Source: Clostridia bacterium | GTDB taxonomy: Bacteria > Bacillota > Clostridia > Oscillospirales > Acutalibacteraceae | Length of the DNA: 64,000 bases | Assembly: GCA_017521425.1 (NCBI GenBank) | Contig: JAFXCQ010000016.1 | Coordinates: forward strand, 62,001-126,000 | Direction of reading: 5' to 3' | Shown here: positions 1-8,723 of the stretch, in pieces | Position numbering within the stretch: the stretch's first letter is position 1 | Layout of the letters: every line of letters starts with the position of its first letter | Notes under the pieces: model-generated | Told to the model about the DNA's origin: nothing | The model's database searches: none | Seen by the model: the letters and a program-made list of their open reading frames with translations, nothing else | Program-made: the position numbers and the translations under genes

Positions 1-560
1 GTTCAGAGAGTGTTTTAAAGCTTATGGGTAAGCCTGAATTTTCAGTTTATGAAAAATTCAGAAACAGATATTTTGAACTCACAAAAAGCTTTAATAAAGA
101 GCAGTATTTAGTGCCGTATTTAATGTCAAGTCACCCTGGCAGTAAATTACAGGATGCAATCAAGCTTTCTGAATTTATAAGAAAATGGAATTATAATCCC
201 GAACAGGTGCAGGATTTTTACCCGACACCGGGTACTGCATCAACAGTTATGTTTTATACAGGCCTTGACCCATTTACATTAAATGAAGTTTATGTGCCGC
301 GTTCACCTGAAGAAAAAAGAATGCAAAGAGCATTACTTCAGTGCAAAGACCCTAAAAATGCAGATTTGGTAAGAAAAGCATTAAAAATTGCACATCGTGA
401 AGATTTAATAGGAAACTCTAAAAAGTGTCTTGTTGCCCCGTCTTATAAAGACAGGGTAGAAAAGGCAAAACAGAATAATAAACAGAAAACCTTAAAAAAC
501 ACTTCACGTCAGAATAATAAAATGCAAACAAAAAGAAATAATAAAGGAAAGAGAAGATAA
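1..560 (+). CDS. ygiQ: YgiQ family radical SAM protein, C-terminal part (5' end outside window)
   Basis: The frame is open to the left edge, so this is the 3' end of a longer gene and the ATG at 24 is an internal Met. The visible part matches the end of YgiQ/UPF0313 radical SAM proteins: a VLKLMGKP stretch, LVPYLMSSHPGS, then VQDFYPTPGTASTVMFYTG and the MQRALLQCKDPKN segment typical of the family's C-terminal domain. The radical SAM CxxxCxxC cluster would lie upstream, outside the window. After about residue 140 comes a Lys/Asn/Gln-rich basic tail, variable in the family and probably disordered. The family's substrate is not established. The stop is only 2 bp from the next ATG, so the two genes are probably co-transcribed and coupled. 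The family call is confident; the biochemical role is not known. Confidence 0.9.
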   Translation, partial: SESVLKLMGKPEFSVYEKFRNRYFELTKSFNKEQYLVPYLMSSHPGSKLQDAIKLSEFIRKWNYNPEQVQDFYPTPGTASTVMFYTGLDPFTLNEVYVPRSPEEKRMQRALLQCKDPKNADLVRKALKIAHREDLIGNSKKCLVAPSYKDRVEKAKQNNKQKTLKNTSRQNNKMQTKRNNKGKRR

Positions 561-562
561 TA

Positions 563-1666
563 ATGGTACTCGAAAAATTAGTTGAATTTTCAAATTTTTA
601 CGGAAGTAACGAAGAACTTGTTTTAGCTGGTGGTGGTAACACATCTGCAAAGACAGATGAGGTTATGTACATCAAAGGTTCAGGCACAAGTCTTTCTACA
701 ATTACAAGGGATGGCTTTGTAAAAATGAACAGAGCAAAGCTTAAGGATATTTTTACAAAAACTTATCCTGATAATGATAAAGAAAGAGAAGCATTATTTT
801 TAGAGGATTTGTCAGCTGCTAAAGAAAAAGGTGAAGAAAGTAAAAGACCGAGTGTTGAAACTACACTTCACAGTCTTTTTGAATACACCTTTGTTTTGCA
901 TTTGCATCCTGCATTGGTAAATGGTCTTACCTGTTCACAAAATGGTAAAGTTAAAGCAGAAGAATTATTCGGTGACAGTATTATATGGGTAGATGTATGT
1001 AAGCCAGGTTATATTCTTTCAAAAATTTGCTTTGATTTAATGGAAGAATATAAAAAAGAAAAGGGTAAAGCTGCTGATATAATTTTACTTGAAAATCATG
1101 GTGTTTTTGTAGCAGGTAACACAGTTGAAGAATTAGGTGAAAAGTTAGGTTTTGTTACAAGTAAAATCAGAAATGAAATCATAAGAGAGCCTGATTTGTC
1201 ATCAGGTGAATTTGATGGTGACAAGAGTATGAGCACATTCAATATTTTAAATGAAACTTTTTCTGATGATTGTGTTATAAGCTACGACCCGTCAGTAGAA
1301 TCTTTAAAAGTTTCAGAAAATGAGGAAACACTCAAAAAGATTTATAAACCGTTTAATCCTGACCAGGTGGTTTATTGCAAACCTTATCCGCTTTACATTG
1401 TAGATGAAAAGACGATTCCTGAAAAAGTCGAAGAATATAGAGTTAAAAACGGATTTTTGCCAAAAATTATTTTAGTAAAAAATTGTGGTGCTTACGCTGT
1501 CGATGTAAGTGAAAAGGGTTCAGATAACGCATCAATGCTTTTTAATGATGCACTTAAAATTGCGTGTTACGCTGAAAATTTCGGCGGTGGTAAACCTATG
1601 ACAGATGAACTCACAGATTTTATTGTTAATTGGGAAGCCGAAAGTTACAGAAGTAAACAAGTTTAA
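563..1666 (+). CDS. Class II aldolase/adducin family protein
   Basis: This 367-aa protein begins with a class II aldolase/adducin fold: GGGNTSAK near residue 24, then YIKGSGTSL, a zinc-ligand-like HLHPALVNGL near residue 112, and LLENHGVFVAG near residue 175. In family members such as fuculose- and rhamnulose-phosphate aldolases, the histidines bind the metal that polarises a dihydroxyacetone-phosphate-type substrate. It is longer than simple L-fuculose-phosphate aldolases (about 215 aa). The extra C-terminal 150 residues resemble the middle of the RhaD/RhaE-type bifunctional proteins, but no dehydrogenase domain follows. It starts 2 bp after the YgiQ stop and uses the AAAGGAAAGAG stretch inside that gene as ribosome site. 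The sugar phosphate cannot be told from sequence. Confidence 0.8.
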   Translation: MVLEKLVEFSNFYGSNEELVLAGGGNTSAKTDEVMYIKGSGTSLSTITRDGFVKMNRAKLKDIFTKTYPDNDKEREALFLEDLSAAKEKGEESKRPSVETTLHSLFEYTFVLHLHPALVNGLTCSQNGKVKAEELFGDSIIWVDVCKPGYILSKICFDLMEEYKKEKGKAADIILLENHGVFVAGNTVEELGEKLGFVTSKIRNEIIREPDLSSGEFDGDKSMSTFNILNETFSDDCVISYDPSVESLKVSENEETLKKIYKPFNPDQVVYCKPYPLYIVDEKTIPEKVEEYRVKNGFLPKIILVKNCGAYAVDVSEKGSDNASMLFNDALKIACYAENFGGGKPMTDELTDFIVNWEAESYRSKQV

Positions 1667-1737
1667 GTTTATTTGCACAAATAAAAAAGACTTTATTTGG
1701 CTAAAGTTCCAAAAATGAATTTTCATAGTATTTGTAA

Positions 1738-1766
1738 TTGGAAATTACAGTTTATTATGATATAAT
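1738..1766 (+). promoter_or_regulatory. Sigma-A-type promoter for the MFS transporter
   Basis: A -35 box TTGGAA (1738-1743) and a perfect -10 box TATAAT (1761-1766) are separated by 17 bp. They sit 34 bp upstream of the preferred transporter start. Confidence 0.6.
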
Positions 1767-1799
1767 CAACCTATCAATTTATGAATGGAGGTAGGTCCG

Positions 1800-3683
1800 A
1801 TGGCTGAAAAAACAAAAGACGGTTTAAAACTCGACTATAAAAAGACGATTTTAACAGGTTTCGGCTTCTTGGCTACATCAATTGCGTGGGCAATTTATGA
1901 CCCGTATATTACAAAAATTCTTAATAAAATTCTTTCAGAAAGTTCAATGATTTCTGACTGGAGTAATGCTATTGCAAATGCTATTCCGTGGATTGGCGAC
2001 TTTGCAGCAGCACAAGGTGAGAGTACAGTTGCTCTCGGTGGTGGATTTACATTAGTACCACTCTTTATTGGTATTATTATGACATTCGATAATATCTTCG
2101 GTGTTATATTCCAACCAACATTCGGTAAGCTTTCAGATAACTGTCACTCAAAATTGGGTAAGCGCCGTCCGTTTATCGTGAGTTGCGCACCTATTTCTGC
2201 AGTGTTATTTGCACTTATTCCGTTTGTTGCACTTAATACTAAAGGTGATTTGGCACTTCCACTTACAATGATTACAGTTATTTTGTTTGTATTTTCTATG
2301 TCTTTGTGGCGTGCCCCTGTTGTTGCACTTATGCCTGACTTGACACCACCATCACTTCGTTCAGAAGGTAATGCGGTTATCAACCTTATGGGTGGTTTAG
2401 GTTCTGCAGTTGGTATGATTGCAGGTACAATTGCTATTGCACTTTGTGCGGCATTTACCGGCTTAACAACAGCTGAAGTAAAAGCAAATGAAACAATTTC
2501 TTTCCCTTATGTTTTCATTATTGGTTCAGTAATTATGATTTTAGGTATGCTCGTTCTTCTCTTCTTTGTTAAGGAAGAGGACACAAGCATCAAGCTTAAA
2601 TTAGATGCTAACCAGTATGCAGATGAAAAAGCAAAAAGAAAAGCAGAAAAAGAAGCGGCAAAAGCTCAAAAGGCTGCTCTTAAAGCAACAAAACTTACAA
2701 AGAGTGAAAGAAAGAGCCTTATCTTTATGCTCGGCTGTCTTTTCTTCCTTTTCTGTGCAGCGAATGCTATTACAACATTCTTCTCACTTTTTGCACAAGA
2801 AATCCTTCATATGATTACTTCTGAAGCAACTGCTATAATGCTTCTTTTTGCGGTTGCGGCAGCTATTGGCGCACTTCCTGCGGGTAAAGCGGGTAAGAAA
2901 TTTGGCAGAAAGAAAACGATACTTGCAGGTCTTGCAGTTTTCCTTGTTGCTTTTATAATGTTCTTTGGTGTATTCCTTGGTATGCTTGGAAGCAAAAATC
3001 TTTCTATCAACAATTACGTTCAGGTGAACAATGCTTATATTACAATCGATGACCAGATAAATGCTTATAATGCTGAAAAGAGAGCTGAAGCAAAGGAACA
3101 GGGATTAGAACCAGAAGAAGAATCAGTTCTTTCTATGGCAGGTTATGCTGAATATATTCAGGCAAAAGAAGCAGGAAAAACAACAGCTACAGATAAATAT
3201 TATTCGGATTTTGAAACTTACCTTGAAGCAAATGCAGGCGAAGGTATTTACGATGCAATTATTAAGGTTGTTAAAGATGTTTTAAAACCGGAAGGTGAGT
3301 TAACATTTGCAGGTGCAATTTCAAGTGTACAGACAGTTGTAAATGATGTTACAAAGGTACTTCGTATTCTTATTTTCCCTGTTCTTGTTCTTGCAGGTGC
3401 AGCAAATATGTTTGTTACTGTTAACACACTTCCGCTTGTTCTTGATATTGGTGGTGTTGAAAAAGTTGGTACTTTTACAGGTTACTACTACACAGCAACA
3501 TTCTCTGCACAAATTGCGTCACCAATTCTTTATGGTTTCGTGAGAATGTTCTCGGGAACTTATATATCGCTCTTCTATTACAGTCCGGTAGCATTTGCAA
3601 TTGCGATTTTAATGCTTCTCTTTGTAAAACACGGCGAAGCAGTTCCGGATGATGTTGTTAAAGCGGCAGCTCAGGAAGATTAA
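1800..3683 (+). CDS. MFS sugar transporter with large extra loops
   Basis: The start is ATG 1800 because GGAGGT (1787-1792) lies 7 bp upstream; an ATG at 1785 would overlap that ribosome site. The product is 627 aa with about 12 hydrophobic segments. The cytoplasmic loop after helix 2 has GKLSDNCHSKLGKRRPFI, resembling GPH/SLC45-type sugar:cation symporters. Two insertions lengthen it: a Lys/Ala-rich cytoplasmic stretch near residues 270-300 and a roughly 120-residue hydrophilic loop (about residues 400-520) rich in Glu, Ala and Tyr before the last helices. It has its own promoter and a strong terminator. The substrate is probably a mono- or disaccharide, by family, but is not identifiable here. 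A sugar role fits the aldolase upstream, though the two are probably separate transcription units. Confidence 0.78.
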   Translation: MAEKTKDGLKLDYKKTILTGFGFLATSIAWAIYDPYITKILNKILSESSMISDWSNAIANAIPWIGDFAAAQGESTVALGGGFTLVPLFIGIIMTFDNIFGVIFQPTFGKLSDNCHSKLGKRRPFIVSCAPISAVLFALIPFVALNTKGDLALPLTMITVILFVFSMSLWRAPVVALMPDLTPPSLRSEGNAVINLMGGLGSAVGMIAGTIAIALCAAFTGLTTAEVKANETISFPYVFIIGSVIMILGMLVLLFFVKEEDTSIKLKLDANQYADEKAKRKAEKEAAKAQKAALKATKLTKSERKSLIFMLGCLFFLFCAANAITTFFSLFAQEILHMITSEATAIMLLFAVAAAIGALPAGKAGKKFGRKKTILAGLAVFLVAFIMFFGVFLGMLGSKNLSINNYVQVNNAYITIDDQINAYNAEKRAEAKEQGLEPEEESVLSMAGYAEYIQAKEAGKTTATDKYYSDFETYLEANAGEGIYDAIIKVVKDVLKPEGELTFAGAISSVQTVVNDVTKVLRILIFPVLVLAGAANMFVTVNTLPLVLDIGGVEKVGTFTGYYYTATFSAQIASPILYGFVRMFSGTYISLFYYSPVAFAIAILMLLFVKHGEAVPDDVVKAAAQED

Positions 3684-3694
3684 AAAATAAAAAT

Positions 3695-3740
3695 CAATCC
3701 CCTTGATATTTCCCAAAAATATCAAGGGGATTGTTGTTTT
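3695..3740. terminator. Bidirectional intrinsic terminator
   Basis: A near-perfect 17-bp stem (3695-3711 with 3717-3733, 5-nt loop) is followed by TTTT on the plus strand and by a T-rich run on the minus strand. It serves the transporter and the convergent XRE gene. Confidence 0.9.
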
Positions 3741-4458
3741 AAAATAAACCTCCATTGTATTTGAGTTGTGTTTTGAAAATAAATATAAAACAGATTATAA
3801 AGCCGATGCTTAAAACTAATTTAGATAATATTGCAATTATTTCAATTGAAGCCCATAATTCTAATATAGTTGCAATTAAGAGTGGAGAACTCATAAACAT
3901 CAATTCTTTTCCTATTTCGTGGCAGTATCCATTGAAATCAGATACATTATGGTAGTGGTATTTGTGTAAAATCTTGTAATGTCCTTTATAAACGACTAAT
4001 CCTGCAAAGAAAATACACAATGATACAAATAAATTAATGATTATGAGCCAGGGTTCTTGAATAAGAGTGTATTTCCATAGCATTTCTATAATGCTTTCGA
4101 TACTGTCTTTTAAAAGTGGAATTGTAAGTACTAAAGCGACTATTGATGAAAGTATAATAGTTGATTTTTTTGTTTTCTTGCTTTTTTCAGTTTCTGCTAT
4201 TGCAGATATTATATTTTCTTCTGCTATTTCTTCTATTGTTTTTATTTCGGCTTTTTCACCCGCTAAAAGCTCGTTTATTGTAACAGCGAAAAATTTACTT
4301 AAGCTTTGTAAAGATTCAACATCGGGGAAGCCTTTACCGGTTTCCCAACGAGAAATAGCCTTGTCAGAAACATTTAATTCGTTTGCTAAATCCTTTTGAG
4401 TAAGATTTTTTTCTTTTCTCAATTTGGTAATAAATTCACCACATTTTTGTGCGTCCAT
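3739..4458 (-). CDS. XRE-family regulator with C-terminal membrane segments
   Basis: This 239-aa protein has an N-terminal Cro/C1-type helix-turn-helix (residues 8-65: LRKEKNLTQKDLANEL, then SDKAISRWETGKGFPD, very typical). A linker follows, then three or four hydrophobic segments from about residue 100: SSIVALVLTIPLL, IINLFVSLCIFFAGLVVY, LLIATILELWA and LSIGFIICFIFIF. Such membrane-tethered XRE proteins are common in Clostridia and may sense envelope state, but the signal is unknown. The ribosome site AGGGAG sits 8 bp before the ATG. It lies convergent to the transporter and downstream of the FN3 gene on the same strand, from which a terminator separates it, so it is probably transcribed alone from its own promoter. 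Confidence 0.82.
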   Translation of the reverse strand: MDAQKCGEFITKLRKEKNLTQKDLANELNVSDKAISRWETGKGFPDVESLQSLSKFFAVTINELLAGEKAEIKTIEEIAEENIISAIAETEKSKKTKKSTIILSSIVALVLTIPLLKDSIESIIEMLWKYTLIQEPWLIIINLFVSLCIFFAGLVVYKGHYKILHKYHYHNVSDFNGYCHEIGKELMFMSSPLLIATILELWASIEIIAILSKLVLSIGFIICFIFIFKTQLKYNGGLF

Positions 4459-4479
4459 ATTATCACTCCCTTTGAAAAT

Positions 4480-4508
4480 ATTGTATTATGAAGCATACAA
4501 ATAATCAA
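4480..4508 (-). promoter_or_regulatory. Promoter for the membrane XRE gene
   Basis: On the minus strand TTGATT (4503-4508) and TACAAT (4480-4485) are spaced 17 bp apart, 22 bp before the start codon. Confidence 0.5.
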
Positions 4509-4531
4509 CCTATGATTCGTAGAGTTAAAAA

Positions 4532-4574
4532 ATTTCGCTACAAGCTATTCAAAATAACTTGTAGCGAATTTATT
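4532..4574 (-). terminator. Terminator of the FN3 surface-protein gene
   Basis: An inverted repeat around TTCGCTACAAG/CTTGTAGCGAA (4532-4569) lies just after the FN3 gene stop. On the minus strand it is followed by ATTTTTT. Confidence 0.8.
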
Positions 4575-4578
4575 TTAA

Positions 4579-7500
4579 TTAAGCATCCGGAATATCTAAA
4601 CTACCATCATAAGTAGTGTCTTCCGGCTTTGTTGTAGGAAGAGTTGTTTCGGGGAGTGTTGTGTCCGGAACAGTACTTTCAGGTTCGCTTGTGTCAGGAA
4701 CAGTAGTATCCGGTACTGTGGTTTCAGGAGTTGTAGTATCTTCTGTACCATCTGTCCAGGTAATTGTTTTACCTACCATATTATCAATGCTTGGTCTGTC
4801 TGGTGCATAGGTGTGAATTGTGTAAGTATAAGTTACACCTTTTTCAATAGTGTTATCAGTAAATACCAATACATCACAACTTAAGAAGAGACCCATAAAT
4901 TCCCATTCGCCATCAGGACCAGCTTTACGCATTACTTTGTAAAGTGAAGCTTTTTCGTTTGGTGCCCACGCAAGAGTAACTTGCTTTTTACCGTTACCGC
5001 TTGGTGAATCGGTTAATTGAACGAACATGTCGCGAATTTCTTCAACAGGACCATTGAGCATTGTTTCTGTACCAACCTCATCAAATAAGCTGTCGCGGTC
5101 AGAAGCCACACCCTTAACACTATAATAGTAAGTTACATCTGTAACGATATCTGTATCAATATAAGTGTATTCGCTGTCTTTTTCTATTGTTGCAAGATAT
5201 GTCCAGTCAGTATCAGCGGTTCTTCTGTAAACATCGTAGGTTTCAGCAGTTTCAACACCTTCCCAGAATATTTCAATTCTGTCAGCATATTCTGTGTTAG
5301 CATAAGCAGGAACAGCAAGAATCTTAACTACAGGAACAGGTGGGAAATCCCATTTAACTGATTCAGAATCAACAGAAATTGAAAGCTTGTTTTCTTTGAT
5401 TGGCTTAACAGTGTAAATATGATTTGTACCCTGAACTATTTTGTCATCAAGGAAGCTCTGTGCATCTGCCGCAGAAACTGTTGCAATATGAATAGATGTG
5501 TTACCATTATCTGAACGATAAATTTCGTAAGAATCAGCGCCTGAAGCTACCCAGGTCAAATTAACAAATGCTGTATTTGCTTCAACATTGTTTTCAAATA
5601 TAGCATCTACGGAATCAACTGAAACGAAGTTTTTAACACCGTTAATCATATAATTACTCTTTAAGTCGCCGGAAACTGCACGAACTGTGTAAATATATGG
5701 TGTTGTAGTAGAATTTTCAGAAGCATCAATATATTCAGCAGTTGTTGCTGTGCCGAGTGTTTCCCAAGCACCTGTGAGAGTTCTTCTGAATACAATGTAG
5801 CTTGTTGCGCCGCCAACTGCATCCCAAGTGATTTTTACACCTGCATCTGTTAAGATAGCATCTTGAAGAATCGGTGTGCCAAGTACTGTAATAAGTGGGG
5901 TAGAGGTATAAGCACTCTGGTAAGCACCATTCTGAGCTTTTACAGTATAGTAATATTTAATACCGCTTTCTGCAGTTTTATCGTAATAAACCTTATCTGC
6001 ATAAGCTTCTGCGAGAACTGACCATGTTGTATCTGTTGAAGCTTTTCTGTAAACTCTGTAGCTTTTTGCACCAGGAATAGAGTTCCATGTAATTTTTACT
6101 GAACTACCTTGCTCTACTGTGTAGTCGTTCTTTGCAGTAACTGTTGGTGTTGCAAGATACATAACAGAAAGCCCTTTTGTGTTATAGTAACTTGCATAAG
6201 AACCGTTTATTGCACGAACTGTATAAGAATAGGTTTCCCCTGATTTTTTAGCAGTTGTATCTTTATAAGAAACTGTTTTCGGGTTATTTATTGTTGCAAT
6301 TTTTGTCCATTTTGAACCATTTACACTTTTGTAAACATAGTAACTTTTAATGCCTGTTACTGCACTCCAGGTTATAGTAGTATCACCATTTTTTGCTATT
6401 GATATTTTTTTGAGCGCAGGGGTCTGAATGTAAAGTGTTGTAATGCCCTTTGTATCATAAGAGCTACGGTTTGTAGCAGTAGCAGTACGAACTGTGTAAG
6501 TGTAAGAGGTACCGTTAGTAACATTCTTATCTGTATATGAAGCGGTAGTAGATGTACCTATGCTTTTCCAGCTTGTTTCGCCTGCAGCTTTGCGATAAAT
6601 GTAGAATTTCTTTGCAGCTGTATTTGTATCTAACCAGGTGATTTTAACACCACCGTTAACACTTGATGCAGATTTTAATACAGGGGCTACAGCAAAATTG
6701 TAATTGATACCATTTGAATCATAAGAGCTACCGTAAGAACCGTTGTAGGCACGGACTGTGTAATTGTATTGCCAGTCAGGGCTTGTTGCAGTTTTATCAG
6801 TGTAGCTTATTGTTGAAGGGTCTTTTATAGTAGCAATTTTTTTCCAAGTAGTTGAATCGTTAAGAGAACCGCCTTTTCTGTAAACATAATAGCCTTTGGC
6901 ACCTGAAACTTTAGACCATTTAATAACAGGGTAAACATTAGCACTTGCTTTAGGTTGCGTAAGAGTAGGGGTTGAAAGGAAAATAGTTGTAAGACCTGTT
7001 TTGTCATAAAGACTTGTGTAAAGATTGTCGAAAGCCTTTACTGTGTAAGTGTACTTAGAGCCGCTTTTTACATTTTTATCTGTATAAGAGGTTGTACCGG
7101 CTTTTACATCTGCGAGTATAGTCCAGCTTGTTTCGTTGTTAGCTTTTCTGTAAATTCTGTATTTTAAAGCAGTGCTTAAATTGTTCCATTTAATAACAAC
7201 ACCGCTTTTACTGTTGCTTATACTTGTTAAAGTAACCTGTTCTTTACCAAGACGATTAAGCTTTATTGTGAATTCATAAATAGTGGATGTATCAATTGTT
7301 TCTTCTTCACCATCTATAATAGAAGTGTAACATCTTCCGTAATAAGTACCACTTGGATTTGCTTTGAAAGGCCAGGTAAGAGCAAGAGGAGCAGTACCTT
7401 TATCGCCATAAGCATTTGTGAAGCTTGAAACAACATTTTCAGGGTTGTAGTCACTACTTGAGAAAATTTCTACTGTGTAAAAAGTATTTTCTTTACCGTT

Positions 7501-7710
7501 GCTGAAGAGCATAAAGTAAAGCACGGTAGAGTTACCATAAAATGTATAAGATGTTTTTGGTGCTGAAAGATTTGAGTCGGTAGGAACAATATAACCATAA
7601 GCACCGCCTAACTCTTTTTCTGCTGCAAAAGCGGTTACTGCAAAAGTGCTGAAAATAACCATTACAGCAAGAATGATTGAGATAGCTCTCATAGAAAGAG
7701 AACGTTTCAT
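4579..7710 (-). CDS. Large secreted protein with nine fibronectin type III-like repeats
   Basis: This 1043-aa protein has a clear signal peptide (KRSLSMR, hydrophobic core, then TAFAAE; cleavage near residue 30). A unique region follows to about residue 150. Then come about nine FN3-like repeats of some 90 residues, each with a ...ITWxxVxGAxxYxVYRK core and ending SYTYTVRAxNGxYxSxY. The last 60 residues are a Thr/Pro/Glu-rich spacer with repeated TVPDT units. The spacer looks wall-spanning, but there is no LPxTG motif, membrane anchor or SLH domain, so attachment is unexplained. No catalytic domain was recognised. Its role is probably surface adhesion or scaffolding, by analogy. Its repeats resemble those of the 1288-aa protein at 20 kb, pointing to a shared origin. 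The ribosome site is GGAGG shortly before ATG 7710. Confidence 0.8.
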   Translation of the reverse strand: MKRSLSMRAISIILAVMVIFSTFAVTAFAAEKELGGAYGYIVPTDSNLSAPKTSYTFYGNSTVLYFMLFSNGKENTFYTVEIFSSSDYNPENVVSSFTNAYGDKGTAPLALTWPFKANPSGTYYGRCYTSIIDGEEETIDTSTIYEFTIKLNRLGKEQVTLTSISNSKSGVVIKWNNLSTALKYRIYRKANNETSWTILADVKAGTTSYTDKNVKSGSKYTYTVKAFDNLYTSLYDKTGLTTIFLSTPTLTQPKASANVYPVIKWSKVSGAKGYYVYRKGGSLNDSTTWKKIATIKDPSTISYTDKTATSPDWQYNYTVRAYNGSYGSSYDSNGINYNFAVAPVLKSASSVNGGVKITWLDTNTAAKKFYIYRKAAGETSWKSIGTSTTASYTDKNVTNGTSYTYTVRTATATNRSSYDTKGITTLYIQTPALKKISIAKNGDTTITWSAVTGIKSYYVYKSVNGSKWTKIATINNPKTVSYKDTTAKKSGETYSYTVRAINGSYASYYNTKGLSVMYLATPTVTAKNDYTVEQGSSVKITWNSIPGAKSYRVYRKASTDTTWSVLAEAYADKVYYDKTAESGIKYYYTVKAQNGAYQSAYTSTPLITVLGTPILQDAILTDAGVKITWDAVGGATSYIVFRRTLTGAWETLGTATTAEYIDASENSTTTPYIYTVRAVSGDLKSNYMINGVKNFVSVDSVDAIFENNVEANTAFVNLTWVASGADSYEIYRSDNGNTSIHIATVSAADAQSFLDDKIVQGTNHIYTVKPIKENKLSISVDSESVKWDFPPVPVVKILAVPAYANTEYADRIEIFWEGVETAETYDVYRRTADTDWTYLATIEKDSEYTYIDTDIVTDVTYYYSVKGVASDRDSLFDEVGTETMLNGPVEEIRDMFVQLTDSPSGNGKKQVTLAWAPNEKASLYKVMRKAGPDGEWEFMGLFLSCDVLVFTDNTIEKGVTYTYTIHTYAPDRPSIDNMVGKTITWTDGTEDTTTPETTVPDTTVPDTSEPESTVPDTTLPETTLPTTKPEDTTYDGSLDIPDA

Positions 7711-7767
7711 AATTAACCTCCTAAAACTATTCGTATGTAAAAAGATTTTTTGACGATATATACACGA

Positions 7768-7796
7768 ATTATATCATAATACAATATATATTTCAA
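7768..7796 (-). promoter_or_regulatory. Promoter for the FN3 surface-protein gene
   Basis: On the minus strand TTGAAA (7791-7796) and a perfect TATAAT (7768-7773) are 17 bp apart, about 58 bp before the start codon. Confidence 0.65.
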
Positions 7797-7980
7797 GATT
7801 TTTTACTAAATTATAAAGAATTAACAAACTTGTAAAAAATTTGATAAAAGAACTGTATTTATTTGTCAAAAATGGGGTTTTTATGTAAAAAACACTTATT
7901 TTTTGGTGAGTTGTAGTCACACTTAACAAAAAACTGAGTGTTTTTTTGGATATGCTTATTTCAGTTAATTTATTGCTTTT
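7797..7980. other. Divergent intergenic region with an orphan hairpin
   Basis: No convincing ORF was seen. At 7887-7947 a long imperfect inverted repeat (arms about 25 bp around AAAAAACACTTA and GAGTGTTTTTTT) carries a T-run after the stem on both strands, so it looks like a bidirectional terminator. No gene on either strand reads into it from the expected side. It may end a small RNA or be a remnant. Confidence 0.45.
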
Positions 7981-8020
7981 TTTACTAAAAAATGATAAAA
8001 TCTTATAATAGTGTTACTAT
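7981..8020 (+). promoter_or_regulatory. tetR promoter with overlapping palindrome (candidate operator)
   Basis: TTTACT (7981-7986) and TATAAT (8004-8009) are spaced 17 bp. A perfect palindrome ATAGT-GTT-ACTAT (8008-8020) overlaps the -10 box and start point, the usual place for a TetR-family autorepression site. The operator assignment is inference. Confidence 0.5.
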
Positions 8021-8051
8021 GTGTATACCCAAAAATATAAAGGAGCAAAAA

Positions 8052-8708
8052 ATGAATTCTCAGGAAATGCAATTTCACAAAGAAGCATTTGATAAAATTC
8101 CCGAAGCAAAGCGAAAAAGAATTTTAGATGCTGCGACAGATGAATTTGCTACTTATGGTTTTGAAAATACATCAATTCAACAAATTGCCAAAAGGGCAGA
8201 AATAAGTGTTGGCTCGGTGTACAAATATTTTGAAAATAAAGATGAGCTTTTTGCAATGGTTGTAAAAGAAAATCTTTTATTGCTTGAAGAGCTTTTACTT
8301 CACCATTCTTCTTCAAATGAAGATATTATGGTCAAAGCAGAAAGTGTTTTGAAGGAGCTTTTGAAATTTGCCAAAAAGCATCCGCAGTTAATAAAGCTTT
8401 ACTGTGCTATTACAACTGGCAATAACACTGAGTTTTCAAGACTTTTAGCACAAAGAATTGCGTCAATCTCTGCAAAAATTTACTCAGAGGTAATAGAAAA
8501 GGCTCAAAGTACAGGCGATGTTAGAAAAGATATTGACCCGAAGTTTTTTGCATTTTTACTTGATAATGTTTTTATGATGCTACAATTTTCAATTTCTTGT
8601 GATTACTACAAAGAACGATTTAAAGTTTATGTAGGCGAAGATGTTGAAGATAAAGATGATTTGATAATCAGTCAGACTTTAAAGTTTATAAAAGCGGCAT
8701 TTAAATAA
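8052..8708 (+). CDS. TetR/AcrR family transcriptional regulator
   Basis: The start is ATG 8052, with AAAGGAGC 6 bp upstream; the in-frame ATG at 7992 lies upstream of the -10 box. The product is 218 aa. Residues 20-65 form the TetR DNA-binding domain: KRKRILDAATDEFATYGFE, then SIQQIAKRAEISVGSVYKYF and NKDELF, close to consensus. The all-helical C-terminal part is the divergent ligand and dimer domain, so the effector cannot be guessed. The gene lies 15 bp upstream of the dockerin gene on the same strand, so the two are probably one operon. A palindrome over its own promoter suggests autoregulation that would also control the dockerin protein. Confidence 0.9.
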   Translation: MNSQEMQFHKEAFDKIPEAKRKRILDAATDEFATYGFENTSIQQIAKRAEISVGSVYKYFENKDELFAMVVKENLLLLEELLLHHSSSNEDIMVKAESVLKELLKFAKKHPQLIKLYCAITTGNNTEFSRLLAQRIASISAKIYSEVIEKAQSTGDVRKDIDPKFFAFLLDNVFMMLQFSISCDYYKERFKVYVGEDVEDKDDLIISQTLKFIKAAFK

Positions 8709-8723
8709 GAAAGGAAGAAAATT

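Noticed and set aside
1668-1685. Hairpin TTTATTTG/CAAATAAA after the aldolase gene as terminator
   Set aside because: The stem is short, pure AT-type with a 2-nt loop, and an A-run rather than a T-run follows.
4616-4810. Open frame rich in VVSG repeats on the plus strand
   Set aside because: It is the complement of the Thr/Pro-rich tail of the FN3 gene and has no ribosome site.
7992-8051. Earlier ATG for the TetR gene
   Set aside because: It lies upstream of the -10 box of the apparent promoter and has no ribosome site, whereas ATG 8052 follows AAAGGAGC.
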